NCBI RefSeq assembly: GCF_017656495.1
Contig: NZ_JACDNS010000003.1
Coordinates: 98,669 to 162,668, forward strand
Source of the DNA: Thermococcus sp.
GTDB lineage: Archaea > Methanobacteriota_B > Thermococci > Thermococcales > Thermococcaceae
Length of the DNA: 64,000 bases
Direction: 5' to 3'
Below the pieces are notes generated by a model that made no database searches, had not been told where the DNA came from, and saw nothing but the letters and a program-made list of their open reading frames with translations. The position numbers and the translations under genes are program-made. Below, one piece after another: positions 45,639 through 55,086 of this stretch (positions are counted from its first letter, which is position 1; every line of letters starts with the position of its first letter).

Positions 45639-45830
45639 TTATTCAAGTATGTACTCAGGAGTCGCTCTTTCTTCTGTTTCAAGTTTATAAAGCTCCTTTT
45701 TTAGTAACTCTCTGATAGCTTCTCTTATTACTTCACTTCTATTGGGATAAACTCCCCTCTTTACGAGGGTATCAATGGCATTTAGAAGGCCTTGAGGTAT
45801 TTGTACACTAATTATTTTCATCTTTGTCAT
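45639..45830 (-). CDS. Ribbon-helix-helix (CopG/Arc) regulator upstream of ftsZ
   Basis: 63 residues. MKIISVQIPQGLLNAIDTLVKRGVYPNRSEVIREAIRELL is an RHH DNA-binding unit with the typical YPNRSEVIREA helix; the remainder is a short charged tail. AGGAGG precedes ATG 45830; MTKM at the start could instead use ATG 45821. It ends 46 bp before ftsZ on the same strand and may share its transcript and control it. Such a gene next to ftsZ is known to me in Thermococcales neighbourhoods. Confidence 0.87.
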   Translation of the reverse strand: MTKMKIISVQIPQGLLNAIDTLVKRGVYPNRSEVIREAIRELLKKELYKLETEERATPEYILE

Positions 45831-46046
45831 CGCTGAGCCTCCTAGTACATGAAGCTGCTAATTTCTTCATTTGCTTTAATTAGTTAAATACTTTTTGCTG
45901 CGGTTTTAATATCATAATAATATGAATTTCAAAAAATTTTTAGAAAAATCAAAGCTACTTAAAGATTTTTTAATATTGGTACATTTTTGGGTATAGAGAA
46001 AGAGTTTAATATCTTGCATTAACAGTGGAAAATTGGAGGTGTGGGA

Positions 46047-46469
46047 TTGAAAGTAATAAAATGGGGAGAGTGTGAAATTGCAATTAGCAGAATTGTGCTC
46101 GAGGATATCTCATGGATTTTTGAAGAGCTTGACGAAAATATACAGATAACAAGCGTTGAATGTTGGGAGCAAGTTGCATTCGCTACTATCTTGGCGTTAA
46201 AATCATTTGAAAGAGGAACAAATAAAGCAAAAACTGTGAAAGGTGAAATCCTGCTCAGACTTGCGGGGACTCTGCAAATTGGAGAGGCGATAACTAAAGT
46301 TGGTGCCAAGAAAGGAGAGAACTTTTTAGTTGCATTTGGAAAAAATGCTTGCAAAACTCTCCGAGAGTTCCTCAAGAAGAAAGCGCTAAAAGAAGTGCCC
46401 TTTTCAGATTGTGACAAAGAAAAAGTAAAAGAGCTCTTTGAAAAGGCTGCTCTAGTTGAGGTTCTTTAA
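46047..46469 (+). CDS. KEOPS complex subunit Cgi121
   Basis: 140 residues of the Cgi121 family (EIAISRIVLEDISWIFEEL, EQVAFATILALKSFERGTNKAKTVKGEILLRLAGTLQIGEAI). Cgi121 binds the Bud32 kinase and tRNA 3' end in the KEOPS complex that makes N6-threonylcarbamoyladenosine (t6A). A TTG start at 46047 follows GGAGGTGTG; the GTG 46041 is less well placed. No other KEOPS gene is in this window. Divergent from the RHH gene; AT-rich gap of about 215 bp between them with TATA-like TTTAATATC near 46005. Confidence 0.9.
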   Translation: MKVIKWGECEIAISRIVLEDISWIFEELDENIQITSVECWEQVAFATILALKSFERGTNKAKTVKGEILLRLAGTLQIGEAITKVGAKKGENFLVAFGKNACKTLREFLKKKALKEVPFSDCDKEKVKELFEKAALVEVL

Positions 46470-46604
46470 GTTTTTCTTAAAATTTATCATGAAGTTTGAA
46501 TTTTGTTGAATTTTGTTTTGCTAATATACTAAAAAGCGGAAATTCCTTCTCGATAAGTTTATAAGAAGATTAATTCACCCTCTAAATGCTACGGGGGGAT
46601 GGTT

Positions 46605-47780
46605 ATGCGTTATAAGAGACATAGATATTTTATAGCTGAACGTATCAACTTAATTCAACGCTCAAAGATTAGGGAGCTCTTTGAAAAAGCAAGGAAAATG
46701 GAAAATGTAATTTCTCTTGGAATTGGTGAGCCAGATTTTGATACCCCACACAACATAAAAGAAGCAGCAAAAAGAGCATTGGATGAAGGATGGACCCACT
46801 ACACTCCAAATGCTGGAATTCCTGAACTTAGACAAGCTATAAGCGAATATTACAAAGAAATGTACAATTTAGATGTTTCAACTGACAGCATCATAGTAAC
46901 CGCTGGTGCTTATGAGGCAACGTATTTGGCCTTTGAAACCCTCCTTGAGAAGGGTGACGAGGTTATAATACCTGATCCCGCGTTTGTATGTTATGCTGAA
47001 GATGCTAAGCTCGCTGAGGCTGGGATAGTAAGGCTTCCATTAAGGGAGGAAAACGGCTTTCAACCAGATCCAGATGAGCTTTTAGAACTTATAACGAAGA
47101 GGACAAGGATGATTGTGATTAACTACCCCAACAATCCAACTGGGGCTACAATAGATGAAGAAACTGTAAAAGCTATTGCAGATATTGCTGAAGATTACAA
47201 TCTCTATATCCTCAGCGATGAACCTTATGAGCATTTTCTCTATGATGGTGCAAAGCATTACCCAATGCTTAAATATGCTCCAGATAACACGATTTTAGCA
47301 AACAGTTTCTCTAAGACATTTGCAATGACTGGCTGGCGTCTGGGCTTTGCAATTGCACCAAAAGAGATTATCAAGGACATGATAAAGCTCCACGCTTATG
47401 TTATCGGAAACGTTGCATCCTTCGTTCAGGTTGCGGGAATTGAAGCTTTAAGAAGTCCAAAGAGCTGGGAAGCTGTCGAGAAGATGAGACAGGAATATGC
47501 TGAGAGAAGGAAAATTGTTCTTGATGCAATTAAAGAAATGCCCTATATTTCTGCATTTGAGCCTAAGGGTGCATTTTACATCTTTGCCAACATAAAAGAG
47601 ACTGGAATGACAAGTGAGGAATTTAGTGAATGGCTCCTAGAGAAGGCGAGGGTTGTTGTAATTCCAGGAACAGCATTTGGAAAGAACGGGGAGGGATATG
47701 TAAGGATAAGCTATGCAACAAAGAAAGAAAAGCTCATTGAGGCTATGGAAAGGATGAAGAAAGCTTTAGAAGAAATCTGA
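46605..47780 (+). CDS. Class I aminotransferase, aromatic amino acid type
   Basis: 391 residues, fold type I: LGIGEPDFDTP near residue 40, NYPNNPTGAT near 170, and the PLP lysine in NSFSKTFAMTGWRLGF near 232. The short N-terminal MRYKRHRYFIAERI lead and the whole pattern match Pyrococcus aromatic aminotransferase (PH1371 type), which produces aryl pyruvates from Phe, Tyr and Trp for IorAB. GGGGGGATGGTT precedes ATG 46605 (or ATG 46599). Confidence 0.92.
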   Translation: MRYKRHRYFIAERINLIQRSKIRELFEKARKMENVISLGIGEPDFDTPHNIKEAAKRALDEGWTHYTPNAGIPELRQAISEYYKEMYNLDVSTDSIIVTAGAYEATYLAFETLLEKGDEVIIPDPAFVCYAEDAKLAEAGIVRLPLREENGFQPDPDELLELITKRTRMIVINYPNNPTGATIDEETVKAIADIAEDYNLYILSDEPYEHFLYDGAKHYPMLKYAPDNTILANSFSKTFAMTGWRLGFAIAPKEIIKDMIKLHAYVIGNVASFVQVAGIEALRSPKSWEAVEKMRQEYAERRKIVLDAIKEMPYISAFEPKGAFYIFANIKETGMTSEEFSEWLLEKARVVVIPGTAFGKNGEGYVRISYATKKEKLIEAMERMKKALEEI

Positions 47781-47821
47781 TTTTTGTTTTTTAATTTCCA
47801 TATCTTAAGGAGGAACACCTG

Positions 47822-48085
47822 ATGAAGGAAATACTCTATGTCTTTGTTGCAATATTCCTTGCTGAGCTTGGGGATAAAACTCAGTTAGCTACGATTGCAT
47901 TTGCATCAAAATACGGATGGGCTAAAGCTTTTGTTGGTGCTATTTTGGGTCTTGCTTTGGTGAATTTGATAGGGGCCTTTATTGGGGACAAGATTGGAGA
48001 AACTCTACCTGTGGAGTTGATTCATAAGGGAGCTGGAATACTGTTTATTATATTTGGCTTGCTGATGTTCTTTGGAAAAATCTGA
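47822..48085 (+). CDS. Half-length GDT1/TMEM165 (UPF0016) cation transporter
   Basis: 87 residues with three hydrophobic helices and one signature motif E-L-G-D-K-T-Q near residue 15. Eukaryotic and many bacterial relatives have two such motifs in one chain; this is a single-repeat form that should work as a dimer. The family exchanges Ca/Mn for protons at the membrane. GGAGG precedes ATG 47822. Co-directional with the MFS gene 12 bp downstream. Confidence 0.9.
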   Translation: MKEILYVFVAIFLAELGDKTQLATIAFASKYGWAKAFVGAILGLALVNLIGAFIGDKIGETLPVELIHKGAGILFIIFGLLMFFGKI

Positions 48086-48097
48086 CGGGGTGGGAAA

Positions 48098-49291
48098 ATG
48101 AAGCGCTGGAGGTCTGTAATCCTTAACACAATTGTCATGACTGCTGGATTTGGAACGCTCACCATGATGAGTGTCGCTAAGCCGGATGTGATTGCCCATT
48201 TTGGAATTAGCAGTGATGCCTTTGATTTACAGCACATAGCTTATGTCTTTGGTCTTTTTGTTGCATTCCTCTTAGGACACACAAAGATTTATGAAGGAAG
48301 CTTTAAGAGAAGTGTTGCAATAGCTCTAAGCTGGGCTGCAATTCCACAGCTACTAATTCCCTATGCTCCAAATTGGTATGTTGTAGTCTTCTTGAGATTC
48401 ATCCAAGGTTTTGTGGTTACACTTGTTCCACTCTTTAGCACTCAAATAGCGAGATACTTTGTTGCTGAAAGACCTTTCGCAAAGGGTATAATTCTCTCTG
48501 GAATTTTCTGGGGTGGAGTTTTCGGCTCAATGAGCGCTAAGTATTTAATCCATGCATTTGGATGGAAGGGAGGCTTTTTAGTTACAGCTCCCATAATGTA
48601 TGCCGTTTTGCTGATATGGTGGCTCTTTACAGAGGACTTTGAGGTAATTCATGAAAAAGGAGAAGCAAAGATAAACGTCTGGAAGCTCAAGTTCACTTGG
48701 GTTTTAGGATTCACGTTTTTCCCAGCTCTATGGGTGATCTTCACAATCGTTGGATTCTCAGCCTCAATCGCCTACGACATGGGCTGGACAAAGACTCATG
48801 TAGCAACTCTAAGCACAAACCTAAACATCGCAAAGGCAATCTGGTCAATTGTCTTTGGATACATAGGATATCTGCTTTCAAGAAAGAACCCAACTTCAAG
48901 AGGACTCTTTAAGGCTATTGTTCAAGTTATGATAATCTCCTATGCATTATCCTTCGTGGGATTGATTATTTATGCAAAAGCAATGCTTAGCGGAAACTAT
49001 ACCCTTGCTTTAGCTGCGGTTTGGCTTGTTGGAACAATTCAGGGAACTGGTCCAGCATTCTGGACATCAGCACCAGCAACCTATCCGAAGAGCATCTATC
49101 CAAAGGCTTCATTCGCATTGGGGCTTATTTCAAACACAGCAAATATAATAGCTCCATCGATTACAGAGTTGCTGGCAAAGCAGAGCGTTGGATTAGCCTT
49201 TGGTGAGCTGGCATTCATGCCCCTGCTTGGTATCCTAACATTAATTGCAGTCTCAAGGATGAAGATGCCAGTGGAGGAATTTGGAGAATGA
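48098..49291 (+). CDS. Major facilitator superfamily transporter
   Basis: 397 residues with 12 predicted membrane helices and the MFS loop motifs (RFIQGFVVTLVPLFSTQ region after helix 4 and YLLSRKNPTSRG between helices 8 and 9). The central cytosolic loop is short. Substrate not evident; the downstream aminotransferase and small membrane gene give no clear hint. GGGGTGGGAAA precedes ATG 48098. The stop overlaps the next start (ATGA). Confidence 0.92.
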   Translation: MKRWRSVILNTIVMTAGFGTLTMMSVAKPDVIAHFGISSDAFDLQHIAYVFGLFVAFLLGHTKIYEGSFKRSVAIALSWAAIPQLLIPYAPNWYVVVFLRFIQGFVVTLVPLFSTQIARYFVAERPFAKGIILSGIFWGGVFGSMSAKYLIHAFGWKGGFLVTAPIMYAVLLIWWLFTEDFEVIHEKGEAKINVWKLKFTWVLGFTFFPALWVIFTIVGFSASIAYDMGWTKTHVATLSTNLNIAKAIWSIVFGYIGYLLSRKNPTSRGLFKAIVQVMIISYALSFVGLIIYAKAMLSGNYTLALAAVWLVGTIQGTGPAFWTSAPATYPKSIYPKASFALGLISNTANIIAPSITELLAKQSVGLAFGELAFMPLLGILTLIAVSRMKMPVEEFGE

Positions 49292-49614
49292 AGCCAAAGC
49301 CAATCTTAATTCTTTTCTTTCTTTTGATGAGCATATATTTTTATGGACTGGGCTTGCTGAGTATAGCTGATAGGTTTACCTTTCTGGGATTTTGGGGTAT
49401 TGGCTCGATTCATCTTCTAATTGGTTTTGGAATTTTTCTTGGAAAAGAGATTGCAATAACCACCGCAACATATGTAACTCTTTTAGATTTTCTATTTGGT
49501 CTGCTTTGGGCAATAGTAGGATTAACAGTCTCATCAATCATACTTGCCATACTGTCAGCATTAGCACTTTTCTTGTTGTTGGATGAAGATGTCCGTATGG
49601 AGTTAAAGGTTTGA
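49288..49614 (+). CDS. Small four-helix membrane protein
   Basis: 108 residues, four hydrophobic segments, including YFYGLGLLSIADRF and two alanine/leucine-rich helices, and a short acidic C-terminus. Starts in the ATGA of the MFS gene, so it is translationally coupled and may be an accessory subunit or a regulator of that transporter (inference). Family not recognised. Confidence 0.75.
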   Translation: MKPKPILILFFLLMSIYFYGLGLLSIADRFTFLGFWGIGSIHLLIGFGIFLGKEIAITTATYVTLLDFLFGLLWAIVGLTVSSIILAILSALALFLLLDEDVRMELKV

Positions 49615-49682
49615 CATTTGTTCAACTTAACAATCAAAAATCCTATTTAGATGTTAATCTTATCTAGCTTGTGGTGACGATC

Positions 49683-51014
49683 ATGAAGAAGGAAGAGATA
49701 ATTTTTCGGTATTCAAAAGTGTTTCCAAAAGCGGCTCGTGTAACCTATGCTCCAATTGTCGGTGTTAAAGCAAAAAATGCTAAAGTTTGGGACATTGAGG
49801 GAAGAGAATACATAGATTTCCTCTCTGATGCCGCTGTTCAAAATGTTGGACATAATAATGAGAGAGTTGTCAGAGCGGTAAAGGAGCAAGCTGACACTCT
49901 AATGCACTTCACTTTCATTTACGGCTTTACAGTTGAACCTCTTCTCTTGGCTGAAAAGCTTGTTGAAATCTCACCAATAGAGAATTCCAAAGTAGTTCTA
50001 GGCTTGAGTGGAAGCGATGCAAATGATGGGGCAATAAAGTTTGCAAGGGCATACACAAAAAGGAGGACAATTTTGGGGTATCTGGGGAGTTATTACGGAG
50101 CAACATATGGTGCCATGAGTATAACTGGACTTGATTTTGAAATTAGAGCATTAGTTGGGGAGCTGAGTGACATACACTACATTCCTTTCCCAGACTGTTA
50201 TAGATGTCCATTTGGGCAAGAAAAGGGGAAATGCCACTTTGAATGTATATCCTACCTTGAATATAAATTTGAGAGAGAAGTTTATGCAGATGGTATTGCC
50301 GCTCTATTTGCTGAACCTATCCAGGGAGACGCTGGGATGATAGTCCCCCCAGATGATTACTTCAAGAAGCTGAAGAAAATCCTCGACGAGCATGGGATTC
50401 TCTTAGTTGTTGATGAGGTTCAAAGTGGGTTAGGAAGGACGGGGAAATGGTTCGCAATCGAGCATTTTGGAGTTGTGCCGGATATAATAACGATTGCAAA
50501 ACCTTTAGGTGGTGGATTACCAATAAGTGCTATCATCGGACGGGAAGAGATCATGGAGTCTTTACCAGCTTTGGGACATACATTTACGCTCAGCGGGAAC
50601 CCAGTAACGAGCAGAGCAGCCTTGGCAGTTATTGAAGAGATTGAAGAAAAGAATTTGCTTAAAAGAGCTGAGAAGCTTGGAGAGTACACCATGAAGAGGC
50701 TTAAGAAAATGCAAGAAGAGCATGAACTCATCGGAGATGTTAGAGGAAAGGGCTTGATGATTGGCGTTGATTTAGTGAAAAACAGAGAAACAAAGGAAAG
50801 AGCTTTCGATGAAGCTAAGAAAGTTGTTTGGAGGGCTTATGAGCTTGGCTTGGTTTTGGCATTCCTTCATGGAAATGTCCTTAGAATCCAGCCGCCTTTG
50901 ACGATAGAGAAGGAACTTTTGGACGAGGGTTTGGATAGATTGGAGCAAGCGATTGCCGACGTTGAAGATGGAAAAGTTGATGATAAGGTTTTACAAAAGG
51001 TACAGGGATGGTAA
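49683..51014 (+). CDS. Class III (GABA/ornithine-type) aminotransferase or amino acid racemase
   Basis: 443 residues. Class III fold: [11 protein letters not shown] near residue 46, [31 protein letters not shown] near 220, [15 protein letters not shown] with the cofactor Asp near 250, and PLP lysine in [11 protein letters not shown] near 275. Thermococcales have several of these, some transaminating ornithine or GABA and others racemising amino acids with PLP (known from Pyrococcus horikoshii and T. kodakarensis). Which it is cannot be told from sequence alone. Cysteine cluster [17 protein letters not shown] (163-180) is unusual in this class and could bind zinc. GGTGACGATC precedes ATG 49683. 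Confidence 0.85.
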   Translation: MKKEEIIFRYSKVFPKAARVTYAPIVGVKAKNAKVWDIEGREYIDFLSDAAVQNVGHNNERVVRAVKEQADTLMHFTFIYGFTVEPLLLAEKLVEISPIENSKVVLGLSGSDANDGAIKFARAYTKRRTILGYLGSYYGATYGAMSITGLDFEIRALVGELSDIHYIPFPDCYRCPFGQEKGKCHFECISYLEYKFEREVYADGIAALFAEPIQGDAGMIVPPDDYFKKLKKILDEHGILLVVDEVQSGLGRTGKWFAIEHFGVVPDIITIAKPLGGGLPISAIIGREEIMESLPALGHTFTLSGNPVTSRAALAVIEEIEEKNLLKRAEKLGEYTMKRLKKMQEEHELIGDVRGKGLMIGVDLVKNRETKERAFDEAKKVVWRAYELGLVLAFLHGNVLRIQPPLTIEKELLDEGLDRLEQAIADVEDGKVDDKVLQKVQGW

Positions 51015-51016
51015 GA

Positions 51017-51763
51017 TCATTCAATGTGGAGATGGCCAAACTTCAGCAATTCATTGAGCAGGGGAATTTCTTCAACTTTCTCTTTTGTTAAACTTTCGAG
51101 AATTATACCAAATGGTTTATCGTGTCGATTACATCTGATGACCCTTTTGGGTGTTACAATTATGTCGAGTGGTAGGTCATGGGGTTTCTTTGGAATAGCA
51201 TCAACTATCTGAAGCTCGGAAACTGTTGTCGCAATTGGAGTTCTTCTGTCCACTTTGCCCAGTAGGGAGAGAATTGCCCACTCTATATCTCCATATCCCT
51301 CACCTTTCCCTAATCTGTTGCAGTTCCTATCAACCGCAACGCTGCCCTCAACTATTAAGTCTATTTTTGGAATTTCCCTTTCTACATCCCTCAGTGTTGG
51401 CAATAGTTTCCCAAATTTAAAGGCACCTTTGATTGTGGAAGCAAAAGAGTAGTAATTGTTTGGAATCAAATTTGGATTTAAAAGGAGAAATCCTCGCTTT
51501 ATCCTGGGAGTTGGCATGACCAACAACTTTCCTTCCTTCAACGCCTGTAATCTGATTGGTCTTTGCGGGCTGTCTGGATTGACTTTAACAACTTTGGCAT
51601 CCTTCCATTCTTTCAGTGAGAATAGCCTTTTCGCGGCAATCTCTGCACCCCTGAAGTTTGGGATTCTCCCTCTAACAGGCTTTGGAGGTCTTGCTTCCCC
51701 GCTCTCCTCCAGTAGTCTCCAAATCCTTTCCCGGATATCCGCCCTGAGACTGTCTATATTCAT
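51017..51763 (-). CDS. 5-formyltetrahydrofolate cyclo-ligase family protein (MTHFSD-like)
   Basis: 248 residues. N-terminal helical region with RIPNFRGAEIAAKRL, then RRTPIATTVSELQIVD, and the GKGEGYGDIEWAI loop near 152, the family's ATP/folate loop. Archaeal members are longer than the bacterial ligase and their real activity is uncertain; they may act on archaeal methanopterin-related or other folate-like compounds, or have another role. Ends three bases after the convergent class III aminotransferase gene. Confidence 0.85.
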   Translation of the reverse strand: MNIDSLRADIRERIWRLLEESGEARPPKPVRGRIPNFRGAEIAAKRLFSLKEWKDAKVVKVNPDSPQRPIRLQALKEGKLLVMPTPRIKRGFLLLNPNLIPNNYYSFASTIKGAFKFGKLLPTLRDVEREIPKIDLIVEGSVAVDRNCNRLGKGEGYGDIEWAILSLLGKVDRRTPIATTVSELQIVDAIPKKPHDLPLDIIVTPKRVIRCNRHDKPFGIILESLTKEKVEEIPLLNELLKFGHLHIE

Positions 51764-51792
51764 TCAGACCACCAAAATTACAGAACAGATGG

Positions 51793-51870
51793 TGGTGCGG
51801 TGGCCGGGATTTGAACCCGGGTCGCCGGCTTGGAAGGCCGGCGTCCTAGACCAGGCTAGACTACCACCGC
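51793..51870 (-). tRNA. tRNA-Gly(TCC)
   Basis: On the minus strand: acceptor GCGGTGG/CCACCGC, D stem GTCT/GGAC, anticodon stem CCGGC/GCCGG with loop CTTCCAA (anticodon TCC), T stem CCGGG/CCCGG with loop TTCAAAT, discriminator A, encoded CCA (51793-51795). Seven bases from tRNA-Phe upstream, so they form one transcript. Confidence 0.97.
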
Positions 51871-51877
51871 ACAAAAG

Positions 51878-51954
51878 TGGTGGGGCGAGGGGGATTTGAA
51901 CCCCCGACACCCGGATCTTCAGTCCGGCGCTCTCCCAGGCTGAGCTACCGCCCC
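51878..51954 (-). tRNA. tRNA-Phe(GAA)
   Basis: Minus strand: acceptor GGGGCGG/TCGCCCC (one G-U pair), D stem GCTC/GAGC, anticodon stem CCGGA/TCCGG with loop CTGAAGA (anticodon GAA), T stem GGGGG/CCCCC with loop TTCAAAT, discriminator A and encoded CCA (51878-51880). First gene of the pair. Confidence 0.97.
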
Positions 51955-51984
51955 ACCGTCCAAAGAATAAAGGAAAGATTCTGC

Positions 51985-51993
51985 CTTATAAAC
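51985..51993 (-). promoter_or_regulatory. TATA box of the tRNA-Phe/tRNA-Gly unit
   Basis: Minus-strand GTTTATAAG with a BRE-like purine run before it; initiation near 51963 is nine bases before the tRNA-Phe 5' end. Confidence 0.65.
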
Positions 51994-52050
51994 CTTGCGG
52001 TTTAAGAGAATGAATAATCATGTTCACCGGTGATTACCACTAGGCGCGAA

Positions 52051-52062
52051 AAGTTTATAAAG
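52051..52062 (+). promoter_or_regulatory. TATA box of hsp20
   Basis: AAGTTTATAAAG, preceded by GCGAAA (BRE). Initiation about 26 bp downstream falls in the centre of the Phr-type operator. Confidence 0.7.
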
Positions 52063-52071
52063 ATTGAATAT

Positions 52072-52094
52072 TTTAGTAACTATTGGTAATCAAA
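52072..52094 (+). promoter_or_regulatory. Phr-type heat-shock operator over the hsp20 transcription start
   Basis: The 23 bases fit the published Pyrococcus Phr pattern TTT-N2-T-N2-C-N5-G-N2-A-N2-AAA at every fixed position (TTT 52072-52074, C 52080, G 52086, A 52089, AAA 52092-52094). It is centred on the predicted initiation site near 52082, where bound Phr blocks polymerase recruitment. Confidence 0.75.
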
Positions 52095-52112
52095 AGTAAG
52101 GAGGTGAGAGGT

Positions 52113-52616
52113 ATGGTGAAGAGGGTGAGAAGATGGGACATCTGGGACCCGTTTGACATAATGAGAGAGATTCAAGAAGAGATTGACAGCATCTTCAACG
52201 AGTTCTTCAGGGGTCCAAGACTCTGGAGCTACAGAAGATGGGGTGAGCCAGAATACTTTGAGGAGAGAATTGAAGGCGTCTGGAGAGAGCCATTCGTTGA
52301 CATCTTTGACAACGGTGACGAGTTCATAATCACTGCTGAGCTTCCAGGTGTAAGAAAAGAGGACATCAAGGTTAGAGTAACTGATGACACTGTTTACATT
52401 GAGGCTCAGGTTAAGAGAGAAAAGGAGCTCGAGAGGGAGGGTGCAATCAGAATCGAAAGATACTACAGTGGTTACAGGAGAGTCATCAGACTCCCGGAGG
52501 AGGTCATTCCAGAGAAGGCAAAGGCAAAGTACAACAATGGAGTTCTTGAGATCAGGATTCCAAAGAAGCACCCAACAAAGAAAGAAGGAGAAGGATTTGA
52601 GGTTAAGGTAGAGTGA
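52113..52616 (+). CDS. Small heat-shock protein Hsp20
   Basis: 167 residues. Alpha-crystallin domain from FVDIFDNGDEFIITAELPGVRKEDIKVRV to NNGVLEIRIPKK, with the C-terminal I-x-I motif (EIRIPKKHP) region; N-terminal arm RRWDIWDPFDIM...EFFRGPRLW. Forms oligomers that hold unfolding proteins. GGAGGTGAGAG precedes ATG 52113. Under the Phr-type operator, so heat-induced. Confidence 0.95.
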   Translation: MVKRVRRWDIWDPFDIMREIQEEIDSIFNEFFRGPRLWSYRRWGEPEYFEERIEGVWREPFVDIFDNGDEFIITAELPGVRKEDIKVRVTDDTVYIEAQVKREKELEREGAIRIERYYSGYRRVIRLPEEVIPEKAKAKYNNGVLEIRIPKKHPTKKEGEGFEVKVE

Positions 52617-52695
52617 AGAACTTTCATTATTTCACTTTTTAGTTTTTATTCACGATCATCTACTCATTGAAGAAAAAAGAATTGAGGTGATGTAA

Positions 52696-55086
52696 ATGGC
52701 AGATAAAAGAGAAATTAAGCTTAAGGTTGCTTCCGCTTACCAAAGGGATGTTGGTAGGGGGATAGTTAGGATTGATAGAAAGGCTATGCGTACAATTGGC
52801 GTTCAGCCGGGAGACATAGTGGAGATTATTGGAACAAAGAACACAGCAGCAGTTGTTTGGCCAGCATACCCAGAGGATGAGGGTCTAGACATCATCAGAA
52901 TGGACGGTACAATCAGAAAGAACGCTGGGGTTGGACTTGGAGACGAGGTAACTGTAAGGAAAGCCGAAGTCAAGGAGGCAAAGAAAGTTGTCTTAGCTCC
53001 AACGGAGCCAATCAGATTTGGAGCAGACTTCGTTGACTGGCTACACTCAAGGCTCATTGGAAGGCCAGTGGTTAGAGGAGACTATATCAAAATTGGTGTC
53101 CTAGGACAGGAGCTTACCTTCGTTGTAACAGCAACGACACCAGCTGGAATTGTTCAGATTACAGAGTTCACAGACTTTACAGTCAGTGAAAAGCCGGTTA
53201 AAGAGGTTGCAAAGACCGCAGCATTGGGAGTTACCTACGAGGACATTGGTGGTCTCAAGGATGTAATCCAGAAGATCAGAGAGATGATTGAACTCCCACT
53301 TAAACACCCAGAAATCTTCGAAAAGCTTGGAATTGAGCCACCCAAAGGTGTATTGCTCTACGGCCCACCAGGAACAGGTAAGACATTGTTAGCTAAGGCC
53401 GTTGCAAATGAAGCAAACGCTCATTTCATAGCCATCAACGGTCCAGAAATTATGAGCAAGTACTACGGAGAGAGTGAAGAGAGACTTAGAGAAGTCTTCA
53501 AGGAGGCTGAAGAAAACGCCCCGAGCATAATCTTCATTGATGAGATTGACGCAATAGCTCCAAAGAGAAGTGAAGTAACTGGAGAGGTTGAGAAGAGGGT
53601 AGTTGCTCAGCTCTTGGCATTAATGGATGGTCTCAAGAGCAGAGGAAAGGTCATTGTCATAGGTGCAACTAACAGACCGGATGCCCTTGATCCAGCTCTA
53701 AGAAGACCAGGAAGATTCGACAGAGAGATTGAAGTTGGCGTACCAGACAGACAGGGAAGAAAAGAAATCCTCCAGATTCACACAAGAGGAATGCCAATTG
53801 AGCCAGAGTTCAGAAAGAGCGACGTTAAGAGAATCTTAGAAGAGCTTAGAGGAGACGAGAGGTTCAGAGATATCATTGACAGGGCAATTGAGAAAGTCGA
53901 GAGAGCCAAGGATGAAAGGGAGATCCAAGATATCCTCAAGAGCCTCGATGAGAGGCTTTACGATGAAGTCAAGCACCGCTTAATTGATGCACTGCTGGAA
54001 GAGCTTGCGGATAAGACACACGGATTCGTGGGTGCAGATTTGGCAGCGCTGGCAAGAGAAGCTGCAATGGCTGCACTGAGGAGATTAATCAAAGAAGGTA
54101 AGATTGACTTTGAGGCAGAGCACATTCCAAAAGAAGTCCTTGAGGAGCTTAAAGTAACTAAGAGAGACTTCTACGAGGCGTTGAAGATGATTGAACCATC
54201 AGCACTCAGAGAAGTACTCCTTGAGATCCCAAATGTAAGATGGGACGACATAGGTGGGCTCGAAGAGGTTAAGGAAGCTTTAAGAGAAGCAGTTGAGTGG
54301 CCGCTCAAGTATCCAGAGGCATTCCAGGCATTAGGAATCAACCCACCAAAGGGAATTCTCCTCTATGGTCCACCAGGAACAGGAAAGACTCTGCTCGCAA
54401 AGGCAGTAGCAACGGAGAGCGAGGCTAACTTTATTGGCATCAGGGGTCCGGAGGTTTTAAGCAAATGGGTTGGTGAGAGCGAGAAGAACATCAGAGAAAT
54501 CTTCAGAAAGGCAAGGCAGGCTGCACCAACAGTGATATTCATCGATGAGATTGATGCTATAGCACCAAGAAGAGGAACTGACGTGAACAGAGTGACAGAC
54601 AGACTAATTAACCAGCTCCTCACAGAGATGGACGGTATCGAAGAGAATAGTGGTGTCGTTGTCATTGCAGCAACTAACAGGCCGGACATCTTAGATCCGG
54701 CACTGCTCAGACCTGGAAGATTTGATAGGTTAATCTTAGTTCCAGCACCAGACGAAAAAGCAAGATACGAGATATTCAAGGTGCACACGAGAAAGATGCC
54801 TCTAGCAGAAGACGTTGACCTCAAAGAATTGGCCAAGAGAACTGAAGGATATACAGGTGCAGACATCGCAGCGGTCTGCAGAGAGGCAGCAATGAACGCA
54901 ATGAGAAGAGCACTCAAGGGAGGAATCATCAAGCCAGGCGTTAAGATGGACGAGGTTAGGCAGAAAGTCAAAGTCACAATGAAGGACTTCGAAGAAGCAC
55001 TGAAGAAAGTTGGACCAAGCGTTAGCAAGGAGACAATGGAGTACTACAAGAAGATAGAGGAGCAGTTCAAGAAGATGAGGGGCTGA
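52696..55086 (+). CDS. Cdc48/VAT-type AAA+ ATPase
   Basis: 796 residues. N domain (double-psi barrel, 1 to about 180), D1 and D2 each with GPPGTGKT, Walker B (IIFIDEIDA and VIFIDEIDA) and NRPD sensor/arginine-finger motifs ([23 protein letters not shown]). Hexamer that unfolds or extracts proteins for degradation. Between the D1 ATPase core and its lid there is a charged helical insert of about 60 residues ([20 protein letters not shown]...), which is absent from Thermoplasma VAT but present in Pyrococcus relatives as I recall. GAGGTGATGTAA precedes ATG 52696. In P. furiosus the similar gene is heat induced with hsp20. Confidence 0.95.
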   Translation: MADKREIKLKVASAYQRDVGRGIVRIDRKAMRTIGVQPGDIVEIIGTKNTAAVVWPAYPEDEGLDIIRMDGTIRKNAGVGLGDEVTVRKAEVKEAKKVVLAPTEPIRFGADFVDWLHSRLIGRPVVRGDYIKIGVLGQELTFVVTATTPAGIVQITEFTDFTVSEKPVKEVAKTAALGVTYEDIGGLKDVIQKIREMIELPLKHPEIFEKLGIEPPKGVLLYGPPGTGKTLLAKAVANEANAHFIAINGPEIMSKYYGESEERLREVFKEAEENAPSIIFIDEIDAIAPKRSEVTGEVEKRVVAQLLALMDGLKSRGKVIVIGATNRPDALDPALRRPGRFDREIEVGVPDRQGRKEILQIHTRGMPIEPEFRKSDVKRILEELRGDERFRDIIDRAIEKVERAKDEREIQDILKSLDERLYDEVKHRLIDALLEELADKTHGFVGADLAALAREAAMAALRRLIKEGKIDFEAEHIPKEVLEELKVTKRDFYEALKMIEPSALREVLLEIPNVRWDDIGGLEEVKEALREAVEWPLKYPEAFQALGINPPKGILLYGPPGTGKTLLAKAVATESEANFIGIRGPEVLSKWVGESEKNIREIFRKARQAAPTVIFIDEIDAIAPRRGTDVNRVTDRLINQLLTEMDGIEENSGVVVIAATNRPDILDPALLRPGRFDRLILVPAPDEKARYEIFKVHTRKMPLAEDVDLKELAKRTEGYTGADIAAVCREAAMNAMRRALKGGIIKPGVKMDEVRQKVKVTMKDFEEALKKVGPSVSKETMEYYKKIEEQFKKMRG

